DNA from: Betaproteobacteria bacterium
GTDB lineage: Bacteria > Pseudomonadota > Gammaproteobacteria > Burkholderiales > SG8-41
Length of the DNA: 64,000 bases
Assembly (NCBI GenBank): GCA_028291945.1
Contig: JAQGNH010000141.1
Span: forward strand, 22,331-86,330
Reading direction: 5' to 3'
Shown: positions 34,303 to 43,151 of the stretch, piece by piece
How positions within the stretch are numbered: position 1 is the stretch's first letter
Layout of the letters: every line of letters begins with the position of its first letter
Notes under the pieces: generated by a model
Databases searched by the model: none
Told to the model about the DNA's origin: nothing
What the model saw: the letters and a program-made list of their open reading frames with translations, nothing else
Position numbers and translations under genes: made by a program

Positions 34303-34381
34303 CGTGGACCGTGGACCGTGATTCGTGATTCGTGAAATCGTAGATGCCCGCCGGACGTCTGATCACGGCTCACGGATCACG
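34303..34381. repeat. Inverted pair of heptad repeats
   Basis: The left arm (34303-34337) is five exact heptads: CGTGGAC twice, CGTGATT twice, CGTGAAA. The right arm (34361-34381), read on the minus strand, is CGTGATC, CGTGAGC, CGTGATC. The tract lies between the LeuC-like and LeuD-like genes and would form a hairpin in their shared transcript. Confidence 0.65.
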
Positions 34382-34392
34382 CTGTTCCGCGC

Positions 34393-35673
34393 CTAAGCCG
34401 CCGCCCTCCACAGTCCGCCCGCGACTTCGCGCGCATCCGTGATCCGACCGGTCAGCGCAGACGCCGCGACAGTGGCCGACGACGCAATCCAGATTTCCGA
34501 CCGCGGATTTCCAAGACGACCTTTGAAGTTACGGTTCGCACTCGAAATAATGACCTGGTCGTCGCCCGGTATGAGATGACCGGTGATATTGACGCAGGTT
34601 CCACACCCTGCTGCTTCGACCGACGCACCCGCTGCGGTCAGAGCTTCGATCAGTCCTTCGCGCAGTGCCGCAAGATAGATCTGCCGCGATGCGGGCGTGA
34701 CGATCATGCGCACGCCTTTTGCGATCCGCTTGCCTTTCAAGATGGCGGCAGCCTGGCGCATGTCATCGAGGCGGCCGTTCGTGCAGGTGCCGATCAATGC
34801 GATATCGATTTTTTGACCGGCTACTTCAGGCACGCCGATGACGTCGTCGATACGATGATTGCGTGCGACCTGCGGCACAAGCGCGGCGGCGTCGATTTCG
34901 ATGCGCTGTGCGTAAACGGCGTCGGCATCGGCCTTTACGCTGCGCGGCTCACGTGCACCATGCGCTTTGAGCCACGCACACGTCTTTTCATCGGCCTCGA
35001 GAATTGCCGCTTTCGCCCCGAGCTCCGCTGCGTGGTTGGAGAGCGTCATACGGTCGTCGATGTCCATAGCCGCGACGGCTTCCCCGCAGTATTCAAGCGC
35101 CCTATAGTTCGCGCCTTCCGCGCCAAGCCGTCCGAGCATCGTCAGCGTCACATCCTTTGCCCAGACGCCGGGCTGCAAGCGGCCCTTCAACTCTATCCGG
35201 ATCGTCTCGGGAACGCGGAACCACAGCTTTCCCGTCATCATCACGGCCGAGACATCGGTGCCTTCGACACCCGTTCCGAACGCATTGAAAGCGCCATACG
35301 TCGTCGAATGCGTGTCCGTTCCTACCACGAGATCACCGCAGGTGAGATGGCCGCCTTCGGGCAGCACCTGGTGGCAGATGCCGTCCCCGATGTCGTACAA
35401 CACGGCGCCGCGCTCATCGGCAAACCGGCGCATGGCGATGTGCGTATTCGCTGCTTCAGGATTAGGGGGTGGCGAGTAATGATCGAGCACGAACGCGGTG
35501 CGCGAAGCATTCGGCAGACTCTTCGCGCCGAGCTTCTCGAGCTGTTTCAGCGCATTGGCCGCACGTGCGTCGTGCACCATCGCAAAATCGACGCGCGCCA
35601 CCACGACGTCTCCCGCTTTGACCGTGCGGTCAGCGTGTGCGCCGAGAATTTTTTCGGCCAGCGTGTAAGCCAA
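34393..35673 (-). CDS. Isopropylmalate dehydratase large-subunit-like (LeuC/aconitase family)
   Basis: The protein has 426 aa. The [4Fe-4S] cysteines are visible in GTCTNGR and GCGTC. LDHYSPPPN, VGTDTHSTTYGAFNAFGTG and SSANRNFKGRLGNP are family motifs. The N-terminus AYTLAEKILGAHA aligns with the usual MxxTLAEKI start, which favours the TTG at 35673 after GGAGGT, though the spacing is short; a TTG at 35709 would add 12 residues. With the LeuD-like product it should hydrate or isomerise a malate- or citrate-like acid. Shorter than biosynthetic LeuC (about 470 aa), it fits the archaeal/dimethylmaleate branch. Confidence 0.9.
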   Translation of the reverse strand: MAYTLAEKILGAHADRTVKAGDVVVARVDFAMVHDARAANALKQLEKLGAKSLPNASRTAFVLDHYSPPPNPEAANTHIAMRRFADERGAVLYDIGDGICHQVLPEGGHLTCGDLVVGTDTHSTTYGAFNAFGTGVEGTDVSAVMMTGKLWFRVPETIRIELKGRLQPGVWAKDVTLTMLGRLGAEGANYRALEYCGEAVAAMDIDDRMTLSNHAAELGAKAAILEADEKTCAWLKAHGAREPRSVKADADAVYAQRIEIDAAALVPQVARNHRIDDVIGVPEVAGQKIDIALIGTCTNGRLDDMRQAAAILKGKRIAKGVRMIVTPASRQIYLAALREGLIEALTAAGASVEAAGCGTCVNITGHLIPGDDQVIISSANRNFKGRLGNPRSEIWIASSATVAASALTGRITDAREVAGGLWRAAA

Positions 35674-35820
35674 CGGACCTCCAGATCGATTTGGACCGTT
35701 ACAGCCCAACCGAAGAATAACCGTGCCTATTCTAGCAGCGCCGAACGCCGCCTCGTGCGCCCGGTCGAGATCGGTTCAGCCTCGCTTGGCGCCAACGAGG
35801 ACCGGGACGTGTGACCTCAG

Positions 35821-36819
35821 CTATTGCGGCGTGAGTCGCGCTGCAAACACGATACGCGAGTAGCGCTCGATGTCCGCTGTAAGGCGCATCTGAAGCTCAC
35901 CCGGCGTGCTGCTCACGGCTTCGTAGCCGAGTGTCGAAAGCAGCTCTTTGAAAGCGGGCTTGTTGACCACAGCAGCGACGTTGGCATTGATGTTACGCAC
36001 GAGGGTCACTGTCGCGCCATACGGCGCGAGTATGCCAACCCAGTTGTTCACTTCGTACCCTGGAATGCTCTCGCCAACAGTCGGCACTTCCGGGAGGGCT
36101 TCGGCTCTCGTCTTATTGGTGACCGCGAGCACCCTGAGGCGCCCGGCGCTTACATACGGCATCACGGATGACAACGGCAGCATCGCGCACGAAACATGGT
36201 TCCCCATAAGCTCTCGAATCGCCTGCCGCGCGCCGCCGTAGGCTACATGGTTGAGATTGGTGGACATTCCGAGCCTCAGCAGTTCCCCCGCGAGGTGACC
36301 GACGGTTCCGTGGCCGGCACTCCCGTAGCTCATCTGCCGCCCCTTGACCTGCGCGAAAGAGATCAGCTGCGCCAATGAAGTGAATGGCGCATTTGTGTTT
36401 AATACAAGCGCAAGGTACTGGGTCGCGACCAGGGATATCGGCGCGAAATCGCGCAGCGGGTGGTACGGCAGTTTGTTCGAAAGAGCTTCGTTGATCGCCA
36501 GGCCCGCGTTGGCTACGAGGAGCGTATGTCCATCCGGTTCTGCCGTCGCGACCTGCTGAGTTCCGAAAGTCGACCTGCTGCCGGGCAAATTTTCAATTGC
36601 GATCGGCTGACCCCAGAGTTCGGCGAGACGAACGCTCAATAGACGGGCAACCACATCGGAACTGCCGCCCTCGCGGTACGGCACGATGAATCGCACCGGC
36701 TTATCGGGAAAGGCTTCGACGCCCGCCGAAAAAATCGAACAGACGAATACGATCAGCACGCAAGTCCCGGCGTGTAAAGCTTTGCGCCGCTGCGCACTTT
36801 GTAGATGAGGAAAGGCCAC
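35821..36819 (-). CDS. Bug/TctC-family substrate-binding protein, divergent
   Basis: The protein has 332 aa with a basic start and a signal helix at about residues 15-36. The motif FPDKPVRFIVPYREGGSSD has Glu in place of the usual Pro/Ala-Gly loop residue, and IENLPGSRSTFG replaces the normal DNRPGA. VAYGGARQA stands in for VPYKGGxPA. These changes at ligand-contact loops suggest a different ligand from its paralogues. It is divergent from the PrpD-like gene at 36927. Confidence 0.88.
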   Translation of the reverse strand: MAFPHLQSAQRRKALHAGTCVLIVFVCSIFSAGVEAFPDKPVRFIVPYREGGSSDVVARLLSVRLAELWGQPIAIENLPGSRSTFGTQQVATAEPDGHTLLVANAGLAINEALSNKLPYHPLRDFAPISLVATQYLALVLNTNAPFTSLAQLISFAQVKGRQMSYGSAGHGTVGHLAGELLRLGMSTNLNHVAYGGARQAIRELMGNHVSCAMLPLSSVMPYVSAGRLRVLAVTNKTRAEALPEVPTVGESIPGYEVNNWVGILAPYGATVTLVRNINANVAAVVNKPAFKELLSTLGYEAVSSTPGELQMRLTADIERYSRIVFAARLTPQ

Positions 36820-36926
36820 GAGTGCACGCGATAGTACACGCTTTTGGGACGACGCTCGCGCGCCGGCGCTTGGCTCGAACAGCAGCGTATGGTATTAAGC
36901 GGTGGTTTTCGCACCGATATCCGTTT

Positions 36927-38480
36927 ATGCCGAAGGACACATCCCTTACCGAATACGTCGCCCGCTTCATCGTCGATACGACGAGCCGGCGCATACCGCG
37001 GGACGTCATGCAGCTCGGAAAGCGTTCGATCCTCGACGGGATCGGCCTTGCGCTGGCGGGCAATGCGGCCGAGTCCGGTCATCTCGTACGCACTTATCTC
37101 AAGACGCTGGGGTGTGCAGACGACGGCGGCTGCACCGTGATTGGAACCAATCTCAAAATGCCGCCACGCTTCGCGGCATTTGCGAACGGCATCGCGATCC
37201 ATGCAGACGACTACGACGATACGCAACTCGCCGTCGCCCATGATCGGGTGTACGGACTCCTCACCCACCCGACTGCGCCTGCTCTGCCGCCCGCGCTTGC
37301 GCTCGGCGAGCGTGACAATCGCTCCGGCCTCGATGTCCTGACGGCTTATCAGATCGCAGTCGAAGTGGAAACCAAGATTTCGGAAGCGATCAACCCTCGC
37401 CATTACGATGACGGTTTCCACTCGACCGCGACGATGGGCACGCTCGCGTCTGCCGCGGCATCCTCGCGTCTGATGGGTCTCGACGTCGAGCAGACGCGTC
37501 GTGCGTTGGCGATCGCGGCGAGTCAGTCTGCGGGCTTACGCGAGAATTTCGGGACGATGACGAAGCCATTCCATCCGGGCCGCTCGGCGGAATCCGGAAT
37601 CGTCGCGGCTGAATTTGCGAAGCTCGGTTGGACCGCGACTCCGGTCGTGCTCGAAGCGGACCGCGGATTTTTCAAGGCAGCCGGCGGTGGCTACGATCCT
37701 CAGGCGATAGACGGCCGATTGGGTAATCCATGGACGTTCGCCTTCCCGGGCGTTTCGATCAAGCCGCATCCCAGCGGCTCGTTGACGCACCCCGGTATGG
37801 GTCTCATGCTCGACCTCATACGCGCTCACGATGTACGCTCCGAGGACGTCGTCAAAGTGCGCGTCGGCACCAACCGCCATATGCCCAATGCGCTGATTCA
37901 TCACAGGCCGCAAAACGAGCTGCAGGCGAAATTCAGTATGGAGTTTTGTATGGCCATCCTGCTGCTCGAGCGCAAAGCGGGACTTGCAGAATTTACAGAC
38001 AACATCGTGAAGCGCGATGACGTCAAAGCAATGATCGAAAAAGTCGATTTCAGCGTGCACCCGCTCGCCGAAGCCGCCGGGTACGAAAAAATGACCACCA
38101 TCATCGACATCGAGCTGGCGGACGGGCGCACGGTAACCGGAAGCGCGGATTTTGGTAAAGGCAGCCCCACGAATCCGATGACGGATCAGGAGTTGGCCGA
38201 GAAATTCCGCGAATGTGCGGCGTGGGGCGGACTTGCGAAACCAAACGCTGAAAAGATTGTCGATCTGGTGCTCGATCTCGAGAAGGTGAAAAGCATACGC
38301 GAATTGATGCGTCTGCTGGTCATCGACGGAACGGGCAGAGCGGCTCGGACGCGGATCGCGACGAAGGCAAAGCCCCCGTCAAAACGCTCGGCGACAAGGT
38401 CGCGCGGAGCTACGAAACCCAAAGCAAAAGCGAATGACCGCAATGCACGTGGAGGACGGAAAGGAAGATCGAACAAATAG
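36927..38480 (+). CDS. MmgE/PrpD family protein with a basic C-terminal tail
   Basis: The protein has 517 aa from the ATG at 36927 (MPKDTSLTEYVARFIVD). The PrpD fold is visible: HADDYDDTQLA near residue 92, GFHSTATMGTLASAAAS and TKPFHPGRSAESG. After about residue 460 the protein continues as a Lys/Arg/Ala-rich tail (for example KPPSKRSATRSRGATKPKAK) not found in ordinary PrpD proteins of about 450 aa. The tail may be disordered and bind nucleic acid or a membrane, or may be non-functional read-through. A PdxA-like gene follows. Confidence 0.87.
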   Translation: MPKDTSLTEYVARFIVDTTSRRIPRDVMQLGKRSILDGIGLALAGNAAESGHLVRTYLKTLGCADDGGCTVIGTNLKMPPRFAAFANGIAIHADDYDDTQLAVAHDRVYGLLTHPTAPALPPALALGERDNRSGLDVLTAYQIAVEVETKISEAINPRHYDDGFHSTATMGTLASAAASSRLMGLDVEQTRRALAIAASQSAGLRENFGTMTKPFHPGRSAESGIVAAEFAKLGWTATPVVLEADRGFFKAAGGGYDPQAIDGRLGNPWTFAFPGVSIKPHPSGSLTHPGMGLMLDLIRAHDVRSEDVVKVRVGTNRHMPNALIHHRPQNELQAKFSMEFCMAILLLERKAGLAEFTDNIVKRDDVKAMIEKVDFSVHPLAEAAGYEKMTTIIDIELADGRTVTGSADFGKGSPTNPMTDQELAEKFRECAAWGGLAKPNAEKIVDLVLDLEKVKSIRELMRLLVIDGTGRAARTRIATKAKPPSKRSATRSRGATKPKAKANDRNARGGRKGRSNK

Positions 38481-38619
38481 GGATGCGTCTGTGGCGCGAA
38501 GGTTCAGGCGTTCTGTTTCACGCAGCCCTGACCCGCTTTAATTGGCCTTCACTGCGTCTTCACGTCCGCCTCCCACTAAGCGTTCTTCTTCCCGCGTTTC
38601 GTCGTTTAACAGGATACCC

Positions 38620-39648
38620 ATGCCTAAGCTACCCACCATCGGCGTCATGCTCGGTGACGTCACCGGAATCGGTCCCGAGGTCGCAGCGAAAGTCCTCGCC
38701 TCGGGCGCCATCAAGGAACTGGCAAATCTAATCGTCATCGGCGATGCGCGCGTGCTCGAGCTTGGAATACGCGATGCAGGCGTTACGCTGCCCTACACGC
38801 GGTACTCGAGCATCGACGACGTGCGCTTTCCGCGAAAAGACATTGCGCTCGTCGATCTTGGAAATATCGATCCCGCGCAATTCAAGCGCGGCGCAGTATC
38901 GCCGGACTCGGGTCGTCTCACAGGAGACACGCTTAAAGCGATGATCGACCTGGCTCTCGCAGGCAAGCTCGACGGCATCAGCTTCGCGCCTCTCAACAAA
39001 GGCGGTCTCCACCAGGGCGGCTGGAAGTTTCATGACGAGCACCAGATGTTCGCCAAACTCACGGACCATAGCGGCTTCTTCGGCGAGATGAACGTCATCA
39101 AGGAGTTCAGCACCTTCCGCGTGACGTCGCATGTCGCATTGCGCGAAGCGATCGGAATGATTACGCCGGAGCGCATCACGAACGCCGTAAAACTCGCACA
39201 AGACACACTGCGCGCATCAGGTCACGCGAAGCCGCGGATCGGCGTTGCAGCGCTCAATCCGCACAGCGGCGAGAACGGTCTGTTCGGAGACGAAGAGATC
39301 CGCATCATCCGTCCGACAGTTGAGAAGCTGCGCGCAGGCGGCATTGATTGCACCGGCCCCATATCGTCCGACGTCATCTTCATCAAGGCGCTGCGGCGCG
39401 AATACGACGGCGTCGTCATGATGTACCATGACCAGGGGCAGATCGCGACCAAGCTCCTGGGCTTCAATAAAGGTGTAACAGTCACGGCAGGACTCAAGAC
39501 CGTGTTCACTACACCTGCCCATGGCACCGCGTTCGATATCGTCGGCCAGGGTGGGGCGGACCCAGGTGCGATGGAGCACGCGCTGCGGCTCGCGGCGCAG
39601 CTTGCATCAGCCCGGCTCTCGGCGCGCTCAGCTGCGCCTGCCGCCTGA
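38620..39648 (+). CDS. PdxA-family dehydrogenase (4-hydroxythreonine-4-phosphate dehydrogenase-like)
   Basis: The protein has 342 aa from the ATG at 38620; a longer frame to 38542 has an unlikely N-terminus. PdxA motifs are GDVTGIGPEV, ALNPHSGENGLFGDEE with metal-binding His, and VMMYHDQGQI. True PdxA works in vitamin B6 synthesis; catabolic PdxA2 forms oxidise threonate or erythronate 4-phosphate and often stand beside Bug genes, as here. HxxxxxH positions for metal are kept. A catabolic role is favoured by context. Confidence 0.85.
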   Translation: MPKLPTIGVMLGDVTGIGPEVAAKVLASGAIKELANLIVIGDARVLELGIRDAGVTLPYTRYSSIDDVRFPRKDIALVDLGNIDPAQFKRGAVSPDSGRLTGDTLKAMIDLALAGKLDGISFAPLNKGGLHQGGWKFHDEHQMFAKLTDHSGFFGEMNVIKEFSTFRVTSHVALREAIGMITPERITNAVKLAQDTLRASGHAKPRIGVAALNPHSGENGLFGDEEIRIIRPTVEKLRAGGIDCTGPISSDVIFIKALRREYDGVVMMYHDQGQIATKLLGFNKGVTVTAGLKTVFTTPAHGTAFDIVGQGGADPGAMEHALRLAAQLASARLSARSAAPAA

Positions 39649-39747
39649 TTGAGTCAGTCGAGCGGCCATAGCTGCGTAAAGCACACGTTTGCGCCCGAAT
39701 GTAGCGAAGGCGCGGGATAGAAGTTTCCATAACAATCGAGGAGAATC

Positions 39748-40725
39748 ATGAAATCCACCGCAATGCGGGCGCTGCCCGTGGTAATCGCGCTTGCGTCTTT
39801 CTGTTCAGCGGCTTCGGCGGCCGACAGCGAGGCATACCCGAACAGACCGATTCGAATGATCGTCGGCTTCGCACCGGGCGGCGGCACGGACACGACCGCG
39901 CGCGCCTTGACGCCGAAGCTGAGCGAGCGGCTCGGACAGCAAGTCATCGTCGACAACCGGCCGGGCGCAGCAGGCAATATCGCAACAGACATCACCACCA
40001 AGGCGCCGGCTGACGGTTACACGATACTGATGGGCACCATCGCGGCCCTATCGATCAACCCGACGCTGTACGGCAACCTCCCCTTCGATCCGCTCAAGGA
40101 TCTCGCACCCGTCAGCCAGGCAGTGGATGCGACGAACATACTCGTGGTACACCCCTCCGTCGCGGCGAAGTCTGTGAAAGAGCTTATCGCCCTCGCGAAA
40201 ACCAAACCGCTGAATGCCGGCTCTTCGGGTGTGGGCGGCGCAGGTCATCTCGCGCTCGAGCTCTTCAACGTAAGCGCCGGTACGAAAATTACGCACGTGC
40301 CCTATAAGGGTGGCGCACCCGCCATGACGGATCTTTTGGGTGGACAGATCAATCTGGTCTTCGCAACCGCGGCCAGTGCGGTGCCGCATATTCAGTCGGG
40401 AAAGATTCGTGCGCTGGCGGTGACGACGACCAAGAGATCGCAGCTCGTTCCGGATCTGCCGACCGTTGCGGAAGCCGGGCTGCCGGGTTTCGAGGCGAAC
40501 AATTGGTACGGACTGGTCGTGCCGGCGAAGACACCGCGGCCGATCATCGACCGTTTGCACAAGGAATTCGTCGCAGTGCTGAACATGCCCGATATCAAGG
40601 ACGTGCTGTTCAAGCAGGGGCTGGACGCAGCCCCGAGCACACCGGAAAAGTTCGGCGCGTATATCAAATCGGAGACGGCGAAGTGGGCCAAGGTCATCAA
40701 GGCTTCGGGCGCCAAGCCTGAATAG
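39748..40725 (+). CDS. Bug/TctC-family substrate-binding protein
   Basis: The protein has 325 aa with GAGGAGA before the ATG at 39748. The signal peptide ends near ASAAD, followed by YPNRPIRMIVGFAPGGGTD, VDNRPGAAGNIA and VPYKGGAPA. It lies 99 bp after the PdxA-like gene and just before another Bug gene. The pair shares RMIVGF in place of the more common IVPF, which suggests that they are sister copies. Confidence 0.92.
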   Translation: MKSTAMRALPVVIALASFCSAASAADSEAYPNRPIRMIVGFAPGGGTDTTARALTPKLSERLGQQVIVDNRPGAAGNIATDITTKAPADGYTILMGTIAALSINPTLYGNLPFDPLKDLAPVSQAVDATNILVVHPSVAAKSVKELIALAKTKPLNAGSSGVGGAGHLALELFNVSAGTKITHVPYKGGAPAMTDLLGGQINLVFATAASAVPHIQSGKIRALAVTTTKRSQLVPDLPTVAEAGLPGFEANNWYGLVVPAKTPRPIIDRLHKEFVAVLNMPDIKDVLFKQGLDAAPSTPEKFGAYIKSETAKWAKVIKASGAKPE

Positions 40726-40818
40726 CCACCACTTCTAAGTCCGAATAATTGCATCGGCGGACGTGGCTGACTACGCGCCATGACCGCCGCCGATGAGGTC
40801 ACATCGAGGATGTCATCC

Positions 40819-41814
40819 ATGCGCTACCCAGCAGTTCTGAAACTCGTTCGTTCGTTATGCCTGGCAGGTGCGGCTTCTACGCTCCTGCTCAGCACCGCGG
40901 TATTCGCAGCAGCGGATTGGGCGCCGAGCAAGCCTGTTCGAATGATCGTCGGCTTCCCTGCCGGCGGCGCGACCGATCTCGTCGCCCGCATCATCCAACC
41001 GAAGATGTCGGCCGGTTATGGTAAGCCGGTGATCATAGACAACCGTCCAGGCGCTAACGGTGTGATTTCAAACGAGCTGATCGCGCACGCCGAACCGGAC
41101 GGCCACACCATCGGATTCGGGCACATCGGCACGCTGGTGATCAGCCCGACGATACAGAAGGTACCCTACAACATTCATAAGGATTTTGCGCCGATCGGCC
41201 TCGTCGTCTCGCTGCAGAACATCATCGTTGTCAATCCGACGGTTCCAGCGAAAAACCTGCAGGAGTATCTCGCCCTCGCTAAAGCGAAACCGGGCGCAAT
41301 GCTTTACGCGAGCTCCGGCTCCGGCAGTCCGGGGCACCTCGCCGCCGTGCTGCTCGAATCGATGACCGGCGTGCAGATGACGCACATTCCGTACAAAGGC
41401 GGTGCGCCCGCGATAACCGATTTGATCGCGGGCCATGTGCCGTCATTCTTCGCTGTGATCTCCACCGGTGTGCCTCACGTCAAGTCGGGCAAGGTGCGGG
41501 CGATCGCCGTGACCGGGGCAAAACGCGCCGAAGCCGTTCCTGATGTACCGACGGTCGCCGAATCCGGAGTAAAGGGTTACGCCGCCACGAACTGGTACGG
41601 AATGCTCGCCCCGGCCGGGACACCGCAACCCATCATCGACCGCCACAATCGCGAGCTCGTCGCGGCGCTCAAATCGCCGGAGGTGATTCAGCAGCTCAAG
41701 GATCAGGGGATCGATGCCGCGCCGACGTCCCCTGCCGAGTTCGCGAAATTCATCGCAGCCGAAGAGAAGAAGTGGGTTCCGATCATTAAGAAGTCGAACA
41801 TCAAGGTCGAATAA
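40819..41814 (+). CDS. Bug/TctC-family substrate-binding protein
   Basis: The protein has 331 aa from the ATG at 40819 with GAGG 9 nt before; ATGs at 40810 and 40780 are also in frame. The signal peptide ends near VFAAAD. Motifs are PSKPVRMIVGFPAGGATD, IDNRPGANGVIS and IPYKGGAPA. It is the last gene of the plus-strand PrpD-PdxA-Bug-Bug run and ends at the hairpin-rich gap at 41838-42025. Confidence 0.91.
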   Translation: MRYPAVLKLVRSLCLAGAASTLLLSTAVFAAADWAPSKPVRMIVGFPAGGATDLVARIIQPKMSAGYGKPVIIDNRPGANGVISNELIAHAEPDGHTIGFGHIGTLVISPTIQKVPYNIHKDFAPIGLVVSLQNIIVVNPTVPAKNLQEYLALAKAKPGAMLYASSGSGSPGHLAAVLLESMTGVQMTHIPYKGGAPAITDLIAGHVPSFFAVISTGVPHVKSGKVRAIAVTGAKRAEAVPDVPTVAESGVKGYAATNWYGMLAPAGTPQPIIDRHNRELVAALKSPEVIQQLKDQGIDAAPTSPAEFAKFIAAEEKKWVPIIKKSNIKVE

Positions 41815-41837
41815 ATTCGACCTTCATAAAACGAACA

Positions 41838-42025
41838 GAGGGGAACCCAGGTTCCCCTCGCACCGCGAGGCGGGCCGGCGAACGAACAGAGAGGAACCTA
41901 GGTTCCCCTCCGTAACCTCCCCCTCCTTAGGCGATCTAACGATCGCTCCGTCGCATCGAGCGTAAGGCGGCGCAACCGAAGGAAAGAGGTAACGGGGAGA
42001 ACCTTGGGTTCTCCCTGTTCGTTAC
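41838..42025. repeat. Three related palindromes between convergent genes
   Basis: Positions 41838-41859 (arms GAGGGGAACC / GGTTCCCCTC), 41889-41910 (GAGAGGAACC / GGTTCCCCTC) and 41989-42025 (outer arms GTAACG / CGTTAC with inner GGGAGAACC / GGTTCTCCC-like arms) share the GGAACC/GGTTCC core. The first two are each preceded by CGAACAGA. They fill the gap between a Bug gene and the opposite-strand hydrolase gene. They may serve as two-way terminators or be copies of a small dispersed repeat. Confidence 0.7.
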
Positions 42026-42031
42026 GGTGCT

Positions 42032-42916
42032 CTACGATTTAAAGAAATCGTAAAGCTCCTGGTAAACATCATCGGGCGCTTGCTCCGCCGGATAATGCCC
42101 GCATGGCAATGCGCGCATGCGCACGATGTTCGAGGCGTACTGCGGCCAGGCGCTGCGCGGGTCGTAAAATTTTTCAGTGTGGCTGAGCTCACCCCAGAAC
42201 ACCGCCGTCGGACCGCCAATCTTGCGGCCCGCTTCAAAATCAGCCGTGTCCATCTGCATATCGACGGTAATAGCAGCTCGATAGTCTTCGCACACGCCGT
42301 GTATGTTCTCTGGCGTGCAGCACCGCGCGTACTCTTTCAGCGTTTCTTCCGAGAATCCGCCTTTGCCTATGCCCATCTTGGTGAGCTTCTTGAGAATGTA
42401 ATAATCCTCTTTCCCTTCGATCAGCTTCTCCGGAATGTCGTAGGGCTGTGCCATGAAAAACCAGTGGTAGGAGTTGAGCGCCCACTGATACGTCGCATGA
42501 GTGAGCACGTGGTGGGTCGGTAGCACATCGAAGCTCGCATACTTAAGCACCCGTTCAGGATGATCGAGCGCCATGCGGAAAGCCGTCCTCGAGCCACGGT
42601 CGTGACCCGCGACGAAAAACTGCTTGAAGCCAAGGTGCTCCATCACTTCGATCTGATCGAGACCCATCCGGCGGAATGAATAGTTGCTGTGGTCCTCGCG
42701 GCCACGCGGTTTGCCGCTGTCGCCATAGCCGCGCAAATCGGTCGCCACGACCGTAAAGTCCTTCGCGAGACGCGGCGCTACCAGATGCCAGTGAACGTGT
42801 GTAAGCGGATTGCCGTGTATTAGCAACACGGGCGGACCGTTGCCGCCGTAGCGCAAATTGATCTTGACGTCGGGGTCGCTCGTCTGTACCTGGATCTGCT
42901 TGAAGCCTTCGAACAT
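42032..42916 (-). CDS. Alpha/beta hydrolase, haloacetate dehalogenase-like
   Basis: The protein has 294 aa. The nucleophile elbow is GHDRGSR with Asp106, not Ser, as in haloalkane/haloacetate dehalogenases and epoxide hydrolases. HGNPLTHVHWH is the oxyanion segment; FRMALDHP supplies the second Arg of the carboxylate site of fluoroacetate dehalogenase; YHWFFMAQP resembles its halide-binding His-Trp. The base is in PCGHYPAEQAP. The likely reaction is hydrolysis of a haloacetate, with epoxide hydrolase as the alternative. It appears to be a single-gene unit. Confidence 0.82.
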   Translation of the reverse strand: MFEGFKQIQVQTSDPDVKINLRYGGNGPPVLLIHGNPLTHVHWHLVAPRLAKDFTVVATDLRGYGDSGKPRGREDHSNYSFRRMGLDQIEVMEHLGFKQFFVAGHDRGSRTAFRMALDHPERVLKYASFDVLPTHHVLTHATYQWALNSYHWFFMAQPYDIPEKLIEGKEDYYILKKLTKMGIGKGGFSEETLKEYARCCTPENIHGVCEDYRAAITVDMQMDTADFEAGRKIGGPTAVFWGELSHTEKFYDPRSAWPQYASNIVRMRALPCGHYPAEQAPDDVYQELYDFFKS

Positions 42917-43151
42917 GCGTATTCTCGCTGGCGGGATTGCAGGAAGAGAGCCACACCCTACACGAGCGTTGACAACGACGCCACAACGCGGTCTGCACGC
43001 CTGGTCGGGCGAAAACGCTGTGCTAAGATTTGGCCACGTTTTGCACGCAATCTCCGCGGCTCGGTACTTAATGAAGCGCCAGTCGTGATTCGATACATGC
43101 TGTCGCTCGCGCGCACCGCATCAATCCATGTTCATCAATGGCTGACCTCAC

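Noticed and set aside
22636..34381. CRISPR arrays
   Set aside because: The repeats are 7-8 bp units in direct contact without unique spacers, and no cas gene is present.
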